Position numbers and translations under genes: made by a program. Below the pieces are notes generated by a model. That model searched no databases. It was not told the origin of the DNA and saw only the letters and a program-made list of their open reading frames with translations. Of a DNA stretch of 64,000 bases, positions 22,034-30,416 are shown one piece after another (positions within the stretch are counted from its first letter, which is position 1; each line of letters opens with the position of its first letter). Source of the DNA: Christensenella sp. UBA3857 (GTDB lineage Bacteria; Bacillota; Clostridia; Christensenellales; CAG-138); contig DGHD01000059.1 of the NCBI GenBank assembly GCA_002392505.1, forward strand, positions 3,352 to 67,351. Direction: 5' to 3'.

Positions 22034-24343
22034 TCAATACTCTATCAGCGTTATCGCCTTGTGCTGCCCGTCCCCATCCTGCGGATAGTGCTGAATGAAG
22101 AGGCGCCTTTCCGCCCGGTCGATCAGCACGATATCCTGCCACCAAGGTCCGTACACGTTTTCAAGTGAGAACTCGCGCAGCACTTCGCTTGTTGCGGTAT
22201 CGTAAAGCCGGAATGCTGCTGCGCTCTCGCTCCCGGTCAAGGTCATAACCAGCTTTCCGTCGGGGCTCAGCTTCGCCCACTTTGCCTCGGACGGAGTGCG
22301 AAGAACCAGCTCCGTTTCCGTAAGCGCTTCGGTATCGAGCAATATGAGCTTGCCCGAAAAGCCCTTTGCGGGGAAGATCCGCGGTTCCTCGCCGATCGCG
22401 ATAACGCCGCCCGAAACGGAAGCGGCAAACGGGCGGATCTCACGCGTTACGGGGAAGCTCCACTCCTTGAGTGCGTCTCCGCTTTCATCCAAAACCGTTA
22501 TAAAAGTGTTCTCGTTATCCGTGCGGGTCTCAACAAGGCGGCTGCCGGTGAACAGAATGGACTCTGCCTCCTTATCGCCGACTGTGAGGTCTGTTTGTCC
22601 AAGGTCTTCGCAGGTCGTCAGGTCGTAAAGATGCGTGGGGCCGAACGTGATCAGACCGTACTTATCGGCTTTTGCTTCGGCAAAGAGCATCTTCTTGCCG
22701 TCCTCCGATATGATGAGATTGCCATACGAGCCCATGGAATTGAACAGCGTGCTGCCGTAATTTTGTTTGAGCGCATCCCTCGCCCCTGCCGAAACGCCGA
22801 GCTCGCCCGAGAGCTCGAGGTATCCGAGCTCGTTTCCCTCGGTATCGAATACGTGTACGCCGGTGTGATCGAAGCCGAGGTTCTGCACCGCGATCAGTTT
22901 GCCGCCCGCATAATAGGTCAGCCTCGTGTTTTCAGGCAGGGGGAATGAGCGGATGATCTCATCCTGTTCAATATCGAAGATCACGGCGCGGGAGGTCTCC
23001 TCGCCCCTGTCGACGATCAACAGCTTATTATTCTCCGTCAGCGCGGTGTACGCGGGCACGAAAAGGCTCTTTTCAAAGCCGAGCCTCGTTCCGGTTTCAG
23101 CCGCGGGCGGCGCGGGCGTCTCCGTTGGCGCGGCGGTGATATCCGGGGCTTCGGTCACGTCCGGCTCAGGAACGCCGCCGATGAAGAGGAATTTCGCTCT
23201 TTTTCCGGTCATCAACGTCCCGTAGCTGTCTCTCGGTATAAACGCCGCTTCGGCCTCGGAGTTCTTTTCAAATACGATCGCGCAGATAAAGCCGTTTTCC
23301 GTTCGTCCGCCGAGCGGGATATCGAGCCTTGCCCTCTTTACGTCCTCCGGGCTCTCGCTGATATCGAAATACGTCCCGCCGGCAAACTCCGCAAGCTCAT
23401 GGTCGATAAATACGGAAACCCTCAGCTTCGCCGCCTCGCCCCACACCTCAAAATACGCGGTGAGCGCATCTCCGTTTTCCGCAAGCAGATACTGCTCGCT
23501 GTCGAAAGGCCCCGGCACGGCTCCGGGAGGATCCGAAAACAGGCTGACCTTTCTGTACTGCCTGCGGTCTTCATCGCGCGTTTCCATTGAGCCGTGGGAA
23601 AGGTACTCCTCCCGTGCCTCAACGTATTCATCGGGGACCGGCATGACTTCGATATCGGGGTTTGAGGGCGCCGCGTTTTCGGGAGCGCCGCTCTTCATAC
23701 TGACAGGGATGCACGAGGCCTGTGTCCAATAAGCCATCGGCACGCCCGAGCCCGTACCGAATACGGCGGCAGTATTCCCGTTGAACTTGACTCTGAGCGA
23801 AGGATTATCCACCATCACGATATTGAGCGCGAGAGTTTCGCCCGTTTTGCCGACCGTGGGCATGAAGGAAAAGCTTACGGTGCGCGGCACGCCGGCGGCG
23901 AAGCGCACGCGGTGCATGACTCCCGATCCCAAAGGTTCTCCGTCCGCCTGCGCGTCCGAGCGCTGTATCACGCCGTCGAGCGCGACGACAAAGCCGTATT
24001 CCCAGTTGTTGTTATCCGAAACGTGTATGAGCTCGACCGTCATTTCACCGCCCGAATATTCAAGGTGAGCATCGGTCGCAGCGGTCAGCTCGCCTCCCGA
24101 ATACGGAAAGGAGGCGGTTTTCGTGAAGGAAAAACCGCTGCCGCCGGTGAATGCAGTTATGCCGCCTCCGCTTCCCCAGAGGCTCGGGTCGATATCAAGC
24201 GCAGCGTAGTCGATCTCTTCCGCCGCGTGCGTCGGCTCCGGCGTTCCGAACGCGACGTCATCCTTGGGCTTTTCGGGCTTTTTAACGCACGCGGAGCACA
24301 GCATGAACGCCGCGAGCAGCAGCGCGATAATGGCTTTTTTCAT
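22034..24343 (-). CDS. Large lipoprotein with C-terminal propeller-like domain
   Basis: 769 residues. Lipoprotein signal (MKKAIIALLLAAF, lipobox CSAC). The N-terminal half (about 45-390) is beta-rich. A proline/threonine linker (TEAPDITAAPTETPAPPAAE) leads to a blade-repeat domain (about 425-769) with FDIEQDEIIRSFPLPENTRL, FDTEGNELGYLELSG and SPDGKLVMTLTGSES. The C-terminal stretch FRLYDTATSEVLREFS closely matches the neighbouring 611-residue protein, so the two share a module. No named family. Likely outer-face sensor or decoy of the locus. Confidence 0.82.
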   Translation of the reverse strand: MKKAIIALLLAAFMLCSACVKKPEKPKDDVAFGTPEPTHAAEEIDYAALDIDPSLWGSGGGITAFTGGSGFSFTKTASFPYSGGELTAATDAHLEYSGGEMTVELIHVSDNNNWEYGFVVALDGVIQRSDAQADGEPLGSGVMHRVRFAAGVPRTVSFSFMPTVGKTGETLALNIVMVDNPSLRVKFNGNTAAVFGTGSGVPMAYWTQASCIPVSMKSGAPENAAPSNPDIEVMPVPDEYVEAREEYLSHGSMETRDEDRRQYRKVSLFSDPPGAVPGPFDSEQYLLAENGDALTAYFEVWGEAAKLRVSVFIDHELAEFAGGTYFDISESPEDVKRARLDIPLGGRTENGFICAIVFEKNSEAEAAFIPRDSYGTLMTGKRAKFLFIGGVPEPDVTEAPDITAAPTETPAPPAAETGTRLGFEKSLFVPAYTALTENNKLLIVDRGEETSRAVIFDIEQDEIIRSFPLPENTRLTYYAGGKLIAVQNLGFDHTGVHVFDTEGNELGYLELSGELGVSAGARDALKQNYGSTLFNSMGSYGNLIISEDGKKMLFAEAKADKYGLITFGPTHLYDLTTCEDLGQTDLTVGDKEAESILFTGSRLVETRTDNENTFITVLDESGDALKEWSFPVTREIRPFAASVSGGVIAIGEEPRIFPAKGFSGKLILLDTEALTETELVLRTPSEAKWAKLSPDGKLVMTLTGSESAAAFRLYDTATSEVLREFSLENVYGPWWQDIVLIDRAERRLFIQHYPQDGDGQHKAITLIEY

Positions 24344-24417
24344 AAAGAATCCCTCCCTTTTCGGAAAAACGGTACAAGAAATAAAGGGGCTGTTATCCCC
24401 GTTTTGAATTTACGGTT

Positions 24418-26253
24418 TTATTCGGGTAAATTCACCGCCGCCGCATACAGCCCGTTTTCGTTTTTAACGGGTATCAGCAGCGCGCCATGGTTTTGATCAA
24501 CGTACGGGAAGCCCGTAAAATGCGGATCGAGCGCTTTGGGAACGGAAAACTCCGCTTTGAGAAGCCCGGTCGCGGTATCGTAGAGTCGGAAGACCTGCAC
24601 GGGGCTGCCGTCGTCAAACACAGAGCAAGTGCAGAGCGTTCGTCCGTCCGCGGATATCGCAAGCGGCTCGCCCTCCCTTATCGTGGCGAGCTTCACGTAA
24701 TTCACCCTGCCGGTCTCGATATCGACCACCGCCGCAAACCCGTTGCCCTGCAGTAGTGCGGCAAAATTGCGGTTGGACGCAGCGGGAACTCTGTAGCAAA
24801 CAAGCCCCGGAAGCTCCGTCGTTTCACCGCTGCGGCGAACTATGAACGTATGCGTATTCGTGTCCCCTGCCGAGACGAGTATGCTGTCGCCGTATACGGC
24901 GGCTGGTTCTTCGCCAAATCCTAAATTCCGGCCGAACCGGCCGAGGCCTTCGGTATGCCCGGTAGTAAGATCCAGATAATAGCGGTTCGTGACCGGAACG
25001 TCCTGCGAATTCCTGCGGGTCTCGCTGACGATCGCCTTCGGGGAAGCGCCGTCGAATACGAACCTTATGCTCTCCAATACCGAGGCTGAGGGCGTTTCGC
25101 GCATAATAGGTATCGGTTCGAGCTCATGGCCGCCCGGAACGAACCTGCGCACGGAAGCCCCCGGCTTCCCCGCTTTTTCGATACAGTAAACCGTATCGCC
25201 GTACAGCGCGACGCCGAACCGGGAGCCGGGCTCGATGCCGGTCATCGAAAGCTCTAACCCTTCCGCAGAATAAAAGTGGAGCGCGTCCCCGTTTTTGCCC
25301 GACTCGAGCACGGCAAAGCCGCCGCTTTCGAAGGCTCCGAACCATGCGGGATACGATGATAGGGCAAGCACCGTGCCATACTCCGCCTCCGGAGCTCCTG
25401 CCGCTTGAGGCCTTCTCACAGGTCTTGCTTCACTCAGCTCCCTTGTCGGAAACAGCACGGCCTCCGTTCCGTCGGTTTCGATAATGCGGATGTGTGCTTC
25501 GGAATTCGATGGATCGTAAACGATAAGCGGGGCTTCGGGCGCTTTCCCGCAGGTGTAATTTTCGTATTCGTTTTTAAGCTCGCCGAGATAAGAGGCAAGG
25601 TCGGTCTCAATGCCGTTATCCACGAGCAGGAAGCGTTTTGCCGTGGGCTCGAGCTCGCCCGGAAGCGTGAATCCGGCGTCGAACGCCGAAAGGCGGCAGA
25701 CGATCAGCTCCGCAAGACCCTTCAGGTTTTCATCATAGCGTTTTATCAGTTCGGAGTCGCTTACGATCGCATTCGAGTCGAAATCCCAACCGAAAACGAG
25801 CTTGCCGTTATGACCGGGAAAACCACAGCTTTCGGCCCCGGGCGTCACGACGCGTCCGTTTGATAACGCGCTCTGCACGGTGTCATTTATGAGGAACAAT
25901 ATTTCATCATACCTGAGCCCCGACCTCTGCCCGTCCTCGCGGCGCGAGTACAAAAGCTCTGCCTGCTCGTCCGTGAACAGAGTCAGTACCGTGCGTTCGC
26001 GGCCGTCTTCAATGAAGGTGTCGGTTTTGCCGTAAACGGAATACTTTTCGCGCATACGGCTCTGCGCTTCCGGGCCTAACGAACCTGGCCCGAGCTCCGA
26101 GCCTTCCCAAACGTTCTTCCGCTCGTAGTATCGCGGCGAGCCTTCCCGGAAGGAGAGCGCGTGTATCGAAGCCGCAAATACCGCTGTGAACAGCGCGGTC
26201 ATAAGTATCGCCGCCGCAAAGGCCGCAATGGTGGGGCGCAGACCTTTTTTCAT
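24418..26253 (-). CDS. Exported or membrane-anchored propeller-like protein
   Basis: 611 residues with one N-terminal hydrophobic helix (about 9-32) and no lipobox, so a signal anchor or cleaved signal. The mature part holds a charged helical region (about 60-230) and blade repeats (about 290-611): FAALLQGNGFAAVVDIETGRVNYV, ISADGRTLCTCSVFDDGSPVQV, then FRLYDTATGLLKAEFS, shared with the downstream lipoprotein. It lies 57 bases after the histidine kinase gene. Confidence 0.8.
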   Translation of the reverse strand: MKKGLRPTIAAFAAAILMTALFTAVFAASIHALSFREGSPRYYERKNVWEGSELGPGSLGPEAQSRMREKYSVYGKTDTFIEDGRERTVLTLFTDEQAELLYSRREDGQRSGLRYDEILFLINDTVQSALSNGRVVTPGAESCGFPGHNGKLVFGWDFDSNAIVSDSELIKRYDENLKGLAELIVCRLSAFDAGFTLPGELEPTAKRFLLVDNGIETDLASYLGELKNEYENYTCGKAPEAPLIVYDPSNSEAHIRIIETDGTEAVLFPTRELSEARPVRRPQAAGAPEAEYGTVLALSSYPAWFGAFESGGFAVLESGKNGDALHFYSAEGLELSMTGIEPGSRFGVALYGDTVYCIEKAGKPGASVRRFVPGGHELEPIPIMRETPSASVLESIRFVFDGASPKAIVSETRRNSQDVPVTNRYYLDLTTGHTEGLGRFGRNLGFGEEPAAVYGDSILVSAGDTNTHTFIVRRSGETTELPGLVCYRVPAASNRNFAALLQGNGFAAVVDIETGRVNYVKLATIREGEPLAISADGRTLCTCSVFDDGSPVQVFRLYDTATGLLKAEFSVPKALDPHFTGFPYVDQNHGALLIPVKNENGLYAAAVNLPE

Positions 26254-26310
26254 GCGTTCATCCTCCCTTCCTATGGTTCTGTACTATAATAACAGCCCGG
26301 TGTTTCAAAA

Positions 26311-27669
26311 TCATTTCAAAGCTGTTAAATCAACGGTTACTTTAGTGCCCTTCCCGGGCTCGGAGGCGTATTCAAGGCGCGTGCAGTGCGCCGCCGCTAT
26401 CCTTTGACACAGCGCAAGCCCAAGCCCTGCGCCGCCATCCGCGCGCGAACGGGACTTATCCGTGCGGTAGAAGGGCTCCGTGATATGTGATAGCTGCTCT
26501 TTCGTCATTCCGCGTCCGGCGTCGGAAACGAAAGCGGTCCCTTCGGCACAGCCTGCCGTCACCGCGCCTCCCTCGCCGCAGGCATTTACGGCATTTTCAA
26601 TAAGATTTGTAAACAGCATGGAGAGCAGTACGCCGTCGCCCACGACCTCGCAGGGGCTCGTTTCAAGCTCGAGTGAAACGCCTTTCTCCGCGGCCTTTGA
26701 TTCAAGAGGCCGCGCTGCTTCGCGAAGCGCTTCGTCGAGCCGCACGCGCTCCTTTTTTATCTCATTCTCCCTGATAAACGCTGAATCGAGTATCTTTTCG
26801 CTTATGCGCTTCAGGCGGTCGCTTTCCGAAACGATGTATGAAAGCGCCTCGAGCCGTTCCTCTTCGGGGACGGCCGCACGTTCAAGGTATTCCGCATAGC
26901 CCCGTATCGCGGTAATGGGCGTTCGCAGCTCGTGCGCCATGTCGTCCACAAGCCGCTGTTTGACCTCCGCTTCTTTTTTGAGCTCGTCCATATGCGCGTT
27001 CACGCGGCCGACCATGGTATTGAAGCTCTTTGCCAGGGAGGCGAATTCGTCATTGCCGCTCTCATCCGCGCGCACGTCGAGCTCCCCGCCCGATATGCGG
27101 TCCGCGGTCTCCTCGAGCCTTTCAAGCGGAACGGTCAGCTTTTTGAGCAGCGGCAGCAGCACGGCCGCAAGCAGCAGCGATACCCCGACTGCCGCGGCGC
27201 CGCAGATAAGCGCAAAGGACTTGAATTCGCGATACACGCCTTCGATGTTCTTTGCGAAAACGAGCATGCAATCAACATCCTCCAGCGGATCCGATATAAC
27301 GATATGTCTTTCGTCCCCGATGCTTTGCCTAAGGATCGAGCCCTCATCATACGCCGCCGGCGCCTCCTCGAACGAAGATGCGAGCACTTCACCCCCGGAA
27401 ACGAACGCGAGGCAGATCCCGTTTTCATTATAATGCCTGACGTAGGAGCGCATAAGCATATCGGCGCTTGCTCCGCTTCCGTAGGAAAGCATGTCCGAAA
27501 GATCCCGCTCGAATGATCGGGCAATATAGCTCTCCTCGGCCTTTGCGGTCTCCTCGGCGTCGTTCATGCTCCGTCGGTATGAAAAAAACGCGAGGGAAAA
27601 CACCCCCGCGTAAAGAAAAACGAGAAACAGTGCAAGCGTCAGAAGATAGTTTTTCTGCCAAAGCTTCAC
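26311..27669 (-). CDS. Sensor histidine kinase
   Basis: 452 residues. Helix 1 (about 8-30), extracellular sensor (about 31-150), helix 2 (about 152-176), HAMP (about 177-230), DHp with phospho-acceptor His246 in DMAHELRTP, then an ATPase domain with N-box NLIENAVNAC, G1 DAGRGM and G2 GGAGLGLAL. It partners with the response regulator 3 bases upstream. The sensor domain is about 120 residues, larger than the minimal loop of Bce-type kinases. Confidence 0.95.
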   Translation of the reverse strand: MKLWQKNYLLTLALFLVFLYAGVFSLAFFSYRRSMNDAEETAKAEESYIARSFERDLSDMLSYGSGASADMLMRSYVRHYNENGICLAFVSGGEVLASSFEEAPAAYDEGSILRQSIGDERHIVISDPLEDVDCMLVFAKNIEGVYREFKSFALICGAAAVGVSLLLAAVLLPLLKKLTVPLERLEETADRISGGELDVRADESGNDEFASLAKSFNTMVGRVNAHMDELKKEAEVKQRLVDDMAHELRTPITAIRGYAEYLERAAVPEEERLEALSYIVSESDRLKRISEKILDSAFIRENEIKKERVRLDEALREAARPLESKAAEKGVSLELETSPCEVVGDGVLLSMLFTNLIENAVNACGEGGAVTAGCAEGTAFVSDAGRGMTKEQLSHITEPFYRTDKSRSRADGGAGLGLALCQRIAAAHCTRLEYASEPGKGTKVTVDLTALK

Positions 27670-27672
27670 TTT

Positions 27673-28320
27673 TCAAACCTCCAGCCGGTAACCGAGCTTA
27701 TAGACCGTTTTCAGCCTGCTTTCAAGCCCAAGCTTTTGACGAAGCCTTCTTATATGCGTGTCGACCGTGCGGTCGTTGCCGTCGTAGTCGTAGGTCCAGA
27801 CGAGATAGATCAGCTTTTCTCTGGAAAGGGCGACGTTTCTGTGAGCGATCAGCGCGGCGAGGAGCTCATATTCCTTCGGCGTTAAGCTCACTTCACTGCC
27901 CGCCTTCGTCACCCGCTTGCCGATAAGATCGACCGAGATATCGTCGAACTCGAACGTCGCGGGCTCCGCCTTCGTTCTTCTTAATACGGCGTTCACACGC
28001 TCGATCAGCTCCAGCATCTCAAAGGGCTTCACTATATAGTCGTCCGCACCGATGCGCAGCCCCGTCAGCCTGTCTTCGAGCTTGGCCTTTGCCGTCAGGA
28101 ATATGACCGGCGTATCCTTTATCTCGCGGATGACCTCGTACCCGGAGGCGCCCGGCAGCATGATATCGAGTATTACAAGATCGAATGGACGCGACGAAAT
28201 GAGCTCGATCGCATCCAGCCCGTTAAAAACCTGCCCGCACTCATGCCCGACCAGCGTCAGACTGCGCTTTATTAGGTCGTTTATCGCCTTTTCATCTTCA
28301 ACTATCAGTATCCTCGCCAT
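27673..28320 (-). CDS. OmpR-family response regulator
   Basis: 215 residues. The receiver domain has the acidic pocket VEDE, phospho-acceptor Asp52 in VILDIMLPG, and the FLTAK block. The winged-helix DNA-binding domain (about 120-215) has SLTPKEYELLAAL and the recognition region NDRTVDTHIRRLRQKLG. First gene of the locus; AAGGAGGG precedes the ATG. It probably regulates the downstream transporter genes and itself. Confidence 0.95.
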   Translation of the reverse strand: MARILIVEDEKAINDLIKRSLTLVGHECGQVFNGLDAIELISSRPFDLVILDIMLPGASGYEVIREIKDTPVIFLTAKAKLEDRLTGLRIGADDYIVKPFEMLELIERVNAVLRRTKAEPATFEFDDISVDLIGKRVTKAGSEVSLTPKEYELLAALIAHRNVALSREKLIYLVWTYDYDGNDRTVDTHIRRLRQKLGLESRLKTVYKLGYRLEV

Positions 28321-28672
28321 GTGCTGCCCTCCTTTTTTTCGGTATTATAACATAATCAAAAGTGTTCCAATAACTCTTCAGCGTTATTATAACATAGATC
28401 TGTTGCAAAGATGTGTCGGATAATACAGAATAATCATTTGATACAGATCATTTCCCGCCCCCGCTGCATAGGGTCAGAGGACACAGCCCTTGCAAGCGGC
28501 GTTTGGGTATAAAAAAGCGACGTTTGCAGGGACACTCGCAGGATGAATACGGTGCATGTGAATAATCGAGCCCGGTGATTTGCCAAGGAACGGTGATTTC
28601 CTTCGCATAAGATAAACGCCCCGCAGAGCGCAAAGTTCATTTCCGGCGCAACGATAGAGGGCTATGAAAGTT
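28321..28672. other. Upstream region of the two-component locus and degraded DNA
   Basis: Two direct repeats of ATGTTATAATA (minus strand, around 28343-28353 and 28385-28395) lie in the response-regulator leader; each holds a TATAAT, but neither has a good -35 box. From about 28440 the sequence has no open gene and probably belongs to the decayed mobile element that follows. Confidence 0.45.
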
Positions 28673-28996
28673 ATGATCAAGGCAAAGATCGAGGAAATTG
28701 AGTGAAAGTTGGCCGGTATGCGAACGGCGGCGAAGAACAACGAATACTTCATCCGCGCTGTCCGCAGGTTCATGGAAATGGACACACTGACCGCTCCGCT
28801 GCTGAAAGAGCTGATCGACCGCATCGAAGTTTCCGAGGTCAAAGGCAAAGGCAAGAACCGCACCCAGCGGATCGTGATCCACTATCGCTTCGCGGGGTAT
28901 ATCGACCTTGAGAGAGATTATCTTGAAAGCAATATCGTACAGGATACGAGAAAAGGCGTTGCTGTCGAATACGTCCCGCATGCGGCGGGAGAATAA
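28673..28996 (+). pseudogene. C-terminal remnant of a large serine recombinase (DUF4368 region)
   Basis: In frame the sequence reads KAKIEEIE, a TGA stop (28703-28705), KLAGMRTAAKNNEYFIR, then FMEMDTLTAPLLKELIDRI, GKNRTQRIVIHYRFAGYID and DTRKGVAVEYVP. This is the C-terminal block of transposon-type serine recombinases of Clostridia. The catalytic N-terminal domain is absent, so the remnant is not functional. It marks an excised or decayed mobile element. Confidence 0.78.
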
Positions 28997-29016
28997 GTGA
29001 TTTAGGCAAAAGAAAA

Positions 29017-29051
29017 GCGAGTATTGACTGAAATCCGTTGTCAATACTCGC
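29017..29051 (-). terminator. Terminator of the tRNA operon (or of the lost element)
   Basis: A perfect 12-bp stem GCGAGTATTGAC/GTCAATACTCGC with an 11-base loop. On the minus strand it is followed by TTTTCTTTTG, so it would end transcripts coming from the tRNA genes. Confidence 0.75.
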
Positions 29052-29053
29052 TA

Positions 29054-29073
29054 TGGAGCGGGTAAAGGGACTC
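29054..29073 (-). repeat. Partial duplicate of the tRNA-Gly 3' end
   Basis: 20 bases identical to the last 20 bases of tRNA-Gly(TCC), including its encoded CCA. It lies 161 bp downstream of the true 3' end in the same orientation, then diverges after a 1-base insertion. This is the layout left by site-specific integration into a tRNA gene. Confidence 0.7.
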
Positions 29074-29182
29074 TGAACCCCGCGTTCCGCATTTCTTGAT
29101 TTTATTCAAACTGACGTCAGCGGAACGCCAAGAATTCGGCAAGCCGAATTCGGGGTCCATCGTACTTTATCGTTTAACTGAA

Positions 29183-29207
29183 TAATGGGATCCTTTCGGA
29201 TCCCATT
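29183..29207. terminator. Hairpin directly after tRNA-Gly
   Basis: Stem AATGGGATCC/GGATCCCATT with a short TTTC-type loop. On the minus strand it is followed only by the weakly T-rich ATTCAGTTAAAC. It may be a processing or weak termination site. Confidence 0.5.
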
Positions 29208-29214
29208 ACTCAGT

Positions 29215-29288
29215 TGGAGCGGGTAAAGGGACTCGAACCCTCTATCTCAGCTTGGAAGGCTAATGTGTTACCATTACACTATACCCGC
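29215..29288 (-). tRNA. tRNA-Gly (anticodon TCC)
   Basis: 74 bases including encoded CCA. Acceptor GCGGGTA/TACCCGC; anticodon arm TTAGC, loop CTTCCAA, GCTGA, giving TCC; T-arm GGGTTCGAGTCCC. Last tRNA of the minus-strand operon. Confidence 0.94.
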
Positions 29289-29334
29289 GTATTCGGTTTG
29301 AAATCGTTGAAACCGTCAACTGCTATGCGTTACC

Positions 29335-29745
29335 GACAAGTTTTCGGTTTCGCGGAGCGAAATTGCGGCGCTGTCTGCCGCAAAGGAAACTTGCTAAACG
29401 TTGAAACCGCAGGTTTCATTACCAACACCTGTAATGCATACCCGACAAGTTTTCGGTTTCGCGAAGCGAAATTGCGGCGCTGTCTGCCGCAAAGGAAACT
29501 TGCTAAACGTTGAAACCGCAGGTTTCATTACCAACACCTGTAATGCATGCCCGACAAGTTTTCGGTTTCGCGGAGCGAAATTGCGGCGCTGTCTGCCGCA
29601 AAGGAAACTTGCTAAACGTTGAAACCGCAGGTTTCATTAACAACACCTGTAATGCATACCCGACAAGTTTTCGGTTTCGCGAAGCGAAATTGCGGCGCTG
29701 TCTGCCGCAAAGGAAACTTGCTAAACGTTGAAACCGCAGGTTTCA
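29335..29745. repeat. Four tandem 109-bp structured repeats inside the tRNA operon
   Basis: Units start at 29335, 29444, 29553 and 29662; the last stops after about 84 bp. Each unit has an outer stem (CAAGTTTTC with GGAAACTTG) enclosing two hairpins, TTTCGC/GCGAAA and TTGCGGC/GCCGCAA, and then a third hairpin GAAACC-GCA-GGTTTC. Odd copies have GGAG and even copies GAAG in the first loop, which suggests duplication as pairs. The repeats lie between tRNA-Leu and tRNA-Gly and should be transcribed with them. Confidence 0.9.
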
Positions 29746-29752
29746 ACGTGAG

Positions 29753-29838
29753 TGGTGCGGGCGAAGAGACTCGAACTCACACACCCTTTGGGTATTGGAA
29801 CCTAAATCCAACGCGTCTGCCAATTCCGCCACGCCCGC
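29753..29838 (-). tRNA. tRNA-Leu (anticodon TAG)
   Basis: 86 bases with encoded CCA and a long variable arm. Acceptor GCGGGCG/CGCCCGC; anticodon arm TTGGA, loop TTTAGGT, TCCAA, giving TAG. A second leucine isoacceptor beside the GAG gene at 9090. Confidence 0.95.
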
Positions 29839-29850
29839 ACATAATGTGGA

Positions 29851-29926
29851 TGGTGACCCGTCCGGGATTCGAACCCGGGACACCTTGATTAAAAGTCAAG
29901 TGCTCTGCCGACTGAGCTAACGGGTC
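29851..29926 (-). tRNA. tRNA-Lys (anticodon TTT)
   Basis: 76 bases with encoded CCA. Acceptor GACCCGT/ACGGGTC; anticodon loop CTTTTAA in the stem TTGA.../TCAA; T-arm GGGTTCGAATCCC. Confidence 0.95.
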
Positions 29927-29929
29927 AGA

Positions 29930-30004
29930 TGGCTGGGGTGGCAGGATTTGAACCTACGATGTGGGAGTCAAAGTCCCATGCCTTAACCGCTTGGCGACAC
30001 CCCA
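29930..30004 (-). tRNA. tRNA-Gln (anticodon TTG)
   Basis: 75 bases with encoded CCA and discriminator G. Acceptor TGGGGTG/CACCCCA; anticodon arm TGGGA, loop CTTTGAC, TCCCA, giving TTG. Confidence 0.95.
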
Positions 30005-30061
30005 ACGATTCCGCTGCCTTTAAAATAAAGCCTTTGCCGAGTGCAAAAGCTTTATCAAAAA

Positions 30062-30139
30062 TGGGGTGAGTGGTGGGGCTCGAACCCACGACCTCCAGAG
30101 CCACAATCTGGCATTCTAGCCAACTGAACTACACCCACC
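30062..30139 (-). tRNA. tRNA-His (anticodon GTG)
   Basis: 78 bases including the encoded extra 5' G (position -1, opposite discriminator C) and CCA. Anticodon loop TTGTGGC gives GTG. T-arm GGGTTCGAGCCCC. Confidence 0.95.
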
Positions 30140-30169
30140 ATAAGGCTGCCGCTTTCGCCGCTAAAAAAA

Positions 30170-30246
30170 TGGCGCGCCTGCAGGGACTCGAACCCCGGGC
30201 CCACGGTTTAGAAGACCGTTGCTCTATCCACCTGAGCTACAGGCGC
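30170..30246 (-). tRNA. tRNA-Arg (anticodon TCT)
   Basis: 77 bases with encoded CCA. Acceptor GCGCCTG/CAGGCGC; anticodon arm ACGGT, loop CTTCTAA, ACCGT, giving TCT. First tRNA of the operon. Confidence 0.95.
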
Positions 30247-30275
30247 ACGCCGTCTAACCCTGCCGACGGGTAATT

Positions 30276-30304
30276 ATTCTACCATCTATCAAGGCGATTG
30301 TCAA
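30276..30304 (-). promoter_or_regulatory. Promoter of the six-tRNA operon
   Basis: Minus-strand TTGACA (30304-30299), 17-base spacer, TAGAAT (30281-30276), 30 bases before the first tRNA. Confidence 0.88.
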
Positions 30305-30352
30305 CGGGTTTTTTCAAAAACGATCTTATATTTTTTTGTGATACAGCGATCC

Positions 30353-30416
30353 GCGGACCACCCTGTAAGCGGGGAGCAGGCCCTTCGGTGCGCCTCGCTG
30401 CGATGGTATCCGGCGG
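30353..30416 (-). pseudogene. Small frameshifted remnant related to the gene at 31393-31893
   Basis: 18 bases (ACCACCCTGTAAGCGGGG) and the following CGCCTCGCTG segment match the 3' end of the 31393-31893 gene. One frame reads YHRSEAHRRACSP and another PAYRVVRG, against HHSEAYRTAYSPAYRVVRP in the intact gene, so a frameshift separates them. The rest of the copy is gone; 30417-30508 holds nothing I recognise. Confidence 0.6.

Noticed and set aside
29335-29745. CRISPR array
   Set aside because: The units are contiguous with no unique spacers, and no cas genes are nearby; the same holds for 62361-62819.
29214-30273. Short plus-strand frames across the tRNA cluster and 109-bp repeats
   Set aside because: They are reversed tRNA genes and structured repeats read as protein.
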